From NCBI GenBank assembly GCA_023664535.1, contig JAMPFJ010000027.1:1-33779 (forward strand): DNA of 33,779 nt. Direction: 5' to 3'. The translations under genes and the position numbers were made by a program. This DNA comes from Bacteroidales bacterium. GTDB lineage: Bacteria > Bacillota > Clostridia > Lachnospirales > Lachnospiraceae. The notes beneath the pieces are model-generated. The model was not told the DNA's origin. It worked only from the letters and a program-made list of their open reading frames with translations, and searched no databases. Of this stretch, positions 30,725 to 33,779 are shown in pieces (the stretch's first letter is position 1; every line of letters starts with the position of its first letter).

Positions 30725-32062
30725 TTACGCCATGCTTAAGAATGCCGGTATCATAATCATCATCATGACTACAATAAGCAGTAAAACCATCGGTCCCAGC
30801 AGTTTTGTTCCCGCTTCCTCCCCGTACCGCTTCGCCAGCGTTTTTCTCTCTTCCAGCGCCGCAAGCTCCTCCTGCTCCATAATCGCCATAAGTCCTTTCG
30901 TTCCCCTTTTAACATTTTGCTCCAGCAGCGTCATCAGTTTGATATAACACGGAAGCTCCAATCTCCTTCCCAGTCCGTAATAGACCTGTGCCTCCGACAT
31001 ACCAAGCCTGAACCCGTTTTGCGCCTCCAGCAGCTCCTGCATAAGCGGTTCTCTATCGTTCGTTTTTCTGGCATCTTTCTTTTCTTCCGCATATTCCCGC
31101 AGCAGAAGCGAAATAATATTCTGCACCTGCATCCCTGCGCCCAGCAAAAGCACAAGCTCATTGACAAACCACGGATAGCACCGTCTCAACTTGTCCTGCC
31201 GCCTGTTTTTCTTCTGTTTTTTATTCTCCTGCTCCCTGAGAAGCAGCAGACCGATAAACACCATGCCCAGTACCAGTACATAAACAGAGTTTTTTCTTTT
31301 CTCCTCTGCGGTTGTAATTTTTACCCCTTCCACTGTTTCCGGCAAAACAAAGCCCTCTTCACACTCCGCTTCCTGCTCTTTTTTCTTTAATTTCTCTTCC
31401 ACCTGAAAAAACAACTGCTCCATACTGCTGACCCTTTGCGGAAAAATCTTTAACGGGTATGTCCGTTCCCTGCTTTCCTCCCCATACCACAACGATACGG
31501 TGACTGCCGTGGGAATCCCCGCCTCCAGTTCCTCTTTTGTATATCCCGCTGCCAGCAATTCTTCTCCGGAATTTTTCACTTTCCCCTCCTCATCCAGTAA
31601 AGCAAAATCTGCGGGCCGAAATTCTGCATCAAAGGGGTATTCTTCCTTGTCCAGTGAAAAATCAAGATTGGTTACCACCTCCTCCAATGTGGTATTCTGT
31701 CCTTTTATATGTTCTTCCAGATAAGAAAAAGCTTCCTCCATCCTTTTCTTCTGCTGTTCCCCGGTAAGCTTTCTCGGCTGAACCGCCAGTGTGATTTCCT
31801 TTTGCTCGTCTTCCTTTTCCAATACCAGTGCAAGCTGATGCTCTTCTCCGCCGTACCCCTCTTTTTTTATGTACCTGTCGCTGCTGTCCTCTTTAAATGC
31901 TATCCCCAAACTCAAACTGTTAACGGCAAGTATACAAATCAGGACATATCCATGCTCCTTAACGTATTTTCCTGCCGCAGAACCCTCTTTCTTTTGCACC
32001 CTGCGCCACAGGATAAACAGAATAATAACCAAAACATAAACAATGGCATTCACTACTCTCAT
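30725..32062 (-). CDS. TadC-like pilus platform protein with added ectodomain
   Basis: A 445-residue inner-membrane platform protein. The C-terminal 150 residues are a type II secretion system F domain (PWFVNELVLLLGAGMQVQNI, LELPCYIKLMTLLEQNVKRG, last helix LLGPMVLLLIVVMMMIMIPA). Unlike ordinary TadC proteins of about 300 residues, this one has two N-terminal helices (about 5-20 and 38-57) and then about 200 residues of charged, presumably extracytoplasmic sequence before the next helix (about 262-280). The ATG overlaps the tadB stop by four bases and has GGAG upstream, so translation is coupled. It precedes the Flp-type pilin gene. Confidence 0.82.
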   Translation of the reverse strand: MRVVNAIVYVLVIILFILWRRVQKKEGSAAGKYVKEHGYVLICILAVNSLSLGIAFKEDSSDRYIKKEGYGGEEHQLALVLEKEDEQKEITLAVQPRKLTGEQQKKRMEEAFSYLEEHIKGQNTTLEEVVTNLDFSLDKEEYPFDAEFRPADFALLDEEGKVKNSGEELLAAGYTKEELEAGIPTAVTVSLWYGEESRERTYPLKIFPQRVSSMEQLFFQVEEKLKKKEQEAECEEGFVLPETVEGVKITTAEEKRKNSVYVLVLGMVFIGLLLLREQENKKQKKNRRQDKLRRCYPWFVNELVLLLGAGMQVQNIISLLLREYAEEKKDARKTNDREPLMQELLEAQNGFRLGMSEAQVYYGLGRRLELPCYIKLMTLLEQNVKRGTKGLMAIMEQEELAALEERKTLAKRYGEEAGTKLLGPMVLLLIVVMMMIMIPAFLSMA

Positions 32063-32853
32063 ACTTCTATCTCCATGATTTTCCCCGCCCAGACATCGGC
32101 AATATAGATAACAATCAAAAAGGCTGTCATAATCATCACGCCCAATGCATTATGATAAAGCACCTCAAAAAATTCTCCGTTACTCCACCTCAGATAAAAC
32201 ATAATCCCATAGGGCATCACCATCATAATCCGCTCTTCCAGCTTCTTTCCGGTAATCAATGTCTCAATCTCCTCTTCCACCGCCAGCTTATCTGAAATGC
32301 TGTTCACTGTCTTCTGCATGATATGAATCAGATTTCCTCCGCTTCGCTTTGCCGCCGTTACCACATTGGCAAAATTCCGGATATCCTCAATTCCGCTCCG
32401 ATTGCCAAAATCCTTCAACAATTTTTCCAGCGGAATATTTACCTTAAGCCCTGCAAGAATACCGTCTACTTCTTCAAAAATAGCCGATTTTTCCTCATAA
32501 ACCAGCTCCAAATCCTTTCTTACCTCCGAAAATGCGCTTTCCAGCGAGTAGCCTGCATTTAGCGAAGTGACCAGTGCATTCATCATGGACTTAAACTGCA
32601 TGACCAGCTGCCGTTTTTGCTCCTTCAATTTTGTTTTTTTGAGATTTTGGTAGTCAACGAAAGCGAAAGGAAATAAAAGAAAAACCGCCTGATAAGAATC
32701 GTAAAACAGATAACAGATAATCATACCTTTCATCAAAAGTCCCATTCCGTATTGCAGCCAGTCCTGCCATCGGTAACGATAGCAGCTATAATCCGGCATA
32801 TTTTTCAAACCATTCCTTTCCCTGCTTCCCACCTTGTAAAAGCTTTCCTCCAT
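32059..32853 (-). CDS. TadB-like pilus platform protein
   Basis: A 264-residue protein with a type II secretion system F domain at about 85-205 (MQFKSMMNALVTSLNAGYSL, FANVVTAAKRSGGNLIHIMQ). Hydrophobic segments lie at about 33-65, 211-223 and 236-254. It forms the inner-membrane platform with the TadC-like protein, driven by TadA. The ATG at 32851-32853 has GGGAGG seven bases upstream and lies within the end of tadA (68-bp overlap). The longer-than-usual overlap results from an extended Gly-rich tail on TadA. Confidence 0.83.
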   Translation of the reverse strand: MEESFYKVGSRERNGLKNMPDYSCYRYRWQDWLQYGMGLLMKGMIICYLFYDSYQAVFLLFPFAFVDYQNLKKTKLKEQKRQLVMQFKSMMNALVTSLNAGYSLESAFSEVRKDLELVYEEKSAIFEEVDGILAGLKVNIPLEKLLKDFGNRSGIEDIRNFANVVTAAKRSGGNLIHIMQKTVNSISDKLAVEEEIETLITGKKLEERIMMVMPYGIMFYLRWSNGEFFEVLYHNALGVMIMTAFLIVIYIADVWAGKIMEIEV

Positions 32854-33775
32854 GCTTCAGCCTCCCTGTCTGTTCAAGTCTTCCCGTAACCCTGTCCCCG
32901 CCCCCGCCGGTTTCACAAAACCGGAACAGGGACTGTACCTTTATCTCTCCGTCTTCTACTCCTAAAATTTCGCTGATTTCCAGTACCTTTCTGCTGTTAT
33001 CCCTAAGCCTTCCCAAATGTACGATAATATCAATCGCTGCCGCCAGCTGTTGGCGGATTGCCAATATCGGCATGTCATAGCCGGATAAAATCATGGTCTC
33101 TAACCGCAGCAGCATCTCCTCCGACGAATTTCCATGACCGGTGCTGATGCTTCCGTCATGTCCGGTCAGCATGCTGTTGGTCATATCCATAGCGGCGGCG
33201 TCCCGCACTTCACCGACAATTATCCGGTTCGGACGCATACGCAGCGCCGCCTTGATAAGCTGGGACATGGTAATTTCATTTTCCCCCTCCACATTAGCAT
33301 TCCTTGTCTCTAACCGTACCAGATTAGGGATTCCGGTAAGCTTAAGCTCTGCCGAATCTTCAATGGTAATAATCCTCTCGTCTGCCGGAATAAAATTACT
33401 GAGCACATTCAAAAATGTGGTCTTCCCGCTGCCCGTTCCCCCGCTGATAAAAATGTTGTATTTTGCTTTTACCAGAACCTCCAGAAAATCTGCCGCCTCC
33501 TTTGTGACAGATTCCATTGCAATCAAATGCTGCATGGTAAAAAACTCCTCGGGAAATTTTCTTATGGTCAACACCGCCCCCTCTAAGGATACCGGCGGCA
33601 GTACCACATTAACACGGGAGCCGTCCTCTAACCGGGCATCTACGATAGGGACAGTCTCATTGACAATCCGGTTACATCTGCCGACAATCCTCTGGATAAC
33701 ATCCCGGAGCTTTTCCTCACTTTCAAATACCTCGTATAATAAGTGTATAGCCAATAGAAATGAGTGGTTATGCAC
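32786..33775 (-). CDS. tadA: TadA/CpaF secretion ATPase, 5' end missing or broken
   Basis: 329 visible residues of the ATPase that powers Tad pilus assembly. Intact features: VDARLEDGSRVNVVLPP (46-61), Walker A SGGTGSGKTT (111-120), ITIEDSAEL, Walker B in RIIVGEVRD, and GHDGSISTGHGNSS. The C-terminus is an unusual Gly/Lys-rich tail. Family members begin about 130-150 residues earlier. Here homology starts at VFESEEKLRDVIQ (about residue 16), and an in-frame TAA stands at 33776-33778, four bases from the window edge. The codon at 33775 (GTG) has no visible ribosome binding site. The gene may therefore be frameshifted or interrupted just beyond the edge. Confidence 0.85.
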   Translation of the reverse strand: MHNHSFLLAIHLLYEVFESEEKLRDVIQRIVGRCNRIVNETVPIVDARLEDGSRVNVVLPPVSLEGAVLTIRKFPEEFFTMQHLIAMESVTKEAADFLEVLVKAKYNIFISGGTGSGKTTFLNVLSNFIPADERIITIEDSAELKLTGIPNLVRLETRNANVEGENEITMSQLIKAALRMRPNRIIVGEVRDAAAMDMTNSMLTGHDGSISTGHGNSSEEMLLRLETMILSGYDMPILAIRQQLAAAIDIIVHLGRLRDNSRKVLEISEILGVEDGEIKVQSLFRFCETGGGGDRVTGRLEQTGRLKHGGKLLQGGKQGKEWFEKYAGL

Positions 33776-33779
33776 TTAT

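Overview
The window looks like chromosome of an anaerobic, Gram-positive, low-to-middle GC Clostridia, most likely a Lachnospiraceae gut bacterium. The reasons are a MecA adaptor, a DUF1858 protein, an ATP-type PfkA with the clostridial GGNGS/PKTIDND signature, a pyruvate formate-lyase locus, Rpn-type PD-(D/E)XK genes, strong AGGAGG ribosome binding sites, and a Tad pilus locus with DUF5702, DUF6382-type FHA and Flp1-type proteins. No rRNA, tRNA, CRISPR array or complete insertion sequence was recognised.

Layout. 1-143 is the 3' end of an unidentified gene, followed by about 770 bp without a credible gene. 918-2047 holds mecA and a convergent DUF1858 gene that share a terminator. 2348-4669 is a cytosolic LacI-like sensor fused to a GGDEF diguanylate cyclase. 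4719-6718 (minus) is a DUF2798 protein plus an ArsB/NhaD-type transporter, preceded by a long, highly folded leader RNA. 6977-7648 is a YjbR-like gene. 8009-13955 is an accessory region: two different Rpn nucleases, a fragment of a deleted Rpn copy, a type I toxin-antitoxin pair of the Fst/TxpA kind, an XRE-DUF3169 operon with two clusters of TTGTC half-sites, and an operon of membrane proteins of unknown function.

14199-18034 is the most striking part. The pyruvate formate-lyase is split: a 679-residue catalytic body carries the Cys-Cys pair but stops before the glycyl radical domain. That domain is encoded separately as an 80-residue protein carrying RVSGYAV. Together they make 759 residues, against 760 for the single-chain E. 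coli enzyme. Between them lies a 72-residue paralogue of the small protein that has lost the radical loop and instead carries three cysteines. The activating enzyme pflA and a 2[4Fe-4S] ferredoxin follow. The body, the small proteins and the activase plausibly form one fermentative pyruvate-cleaving system.

18098-26193 (minus) is a housekeeping series that may be one long transcript from a promoter at 26303-26331: a flavodoxin/SCP2 fusion, dnaX, ybaB, recR, pfkA, then a 128-residue and an 848-residue protein of unknown function. 26333-33779 (minus) is the Tad pilus operon: tadA (5' end abnormal or cut), tadB-like, tadC-like with an added ectodomain, a Flp1-type pilin, a DUF5702 protein, two TadE-like pseudopilins (one with duplicated Cys/His modules) and an FHA membrane protein.
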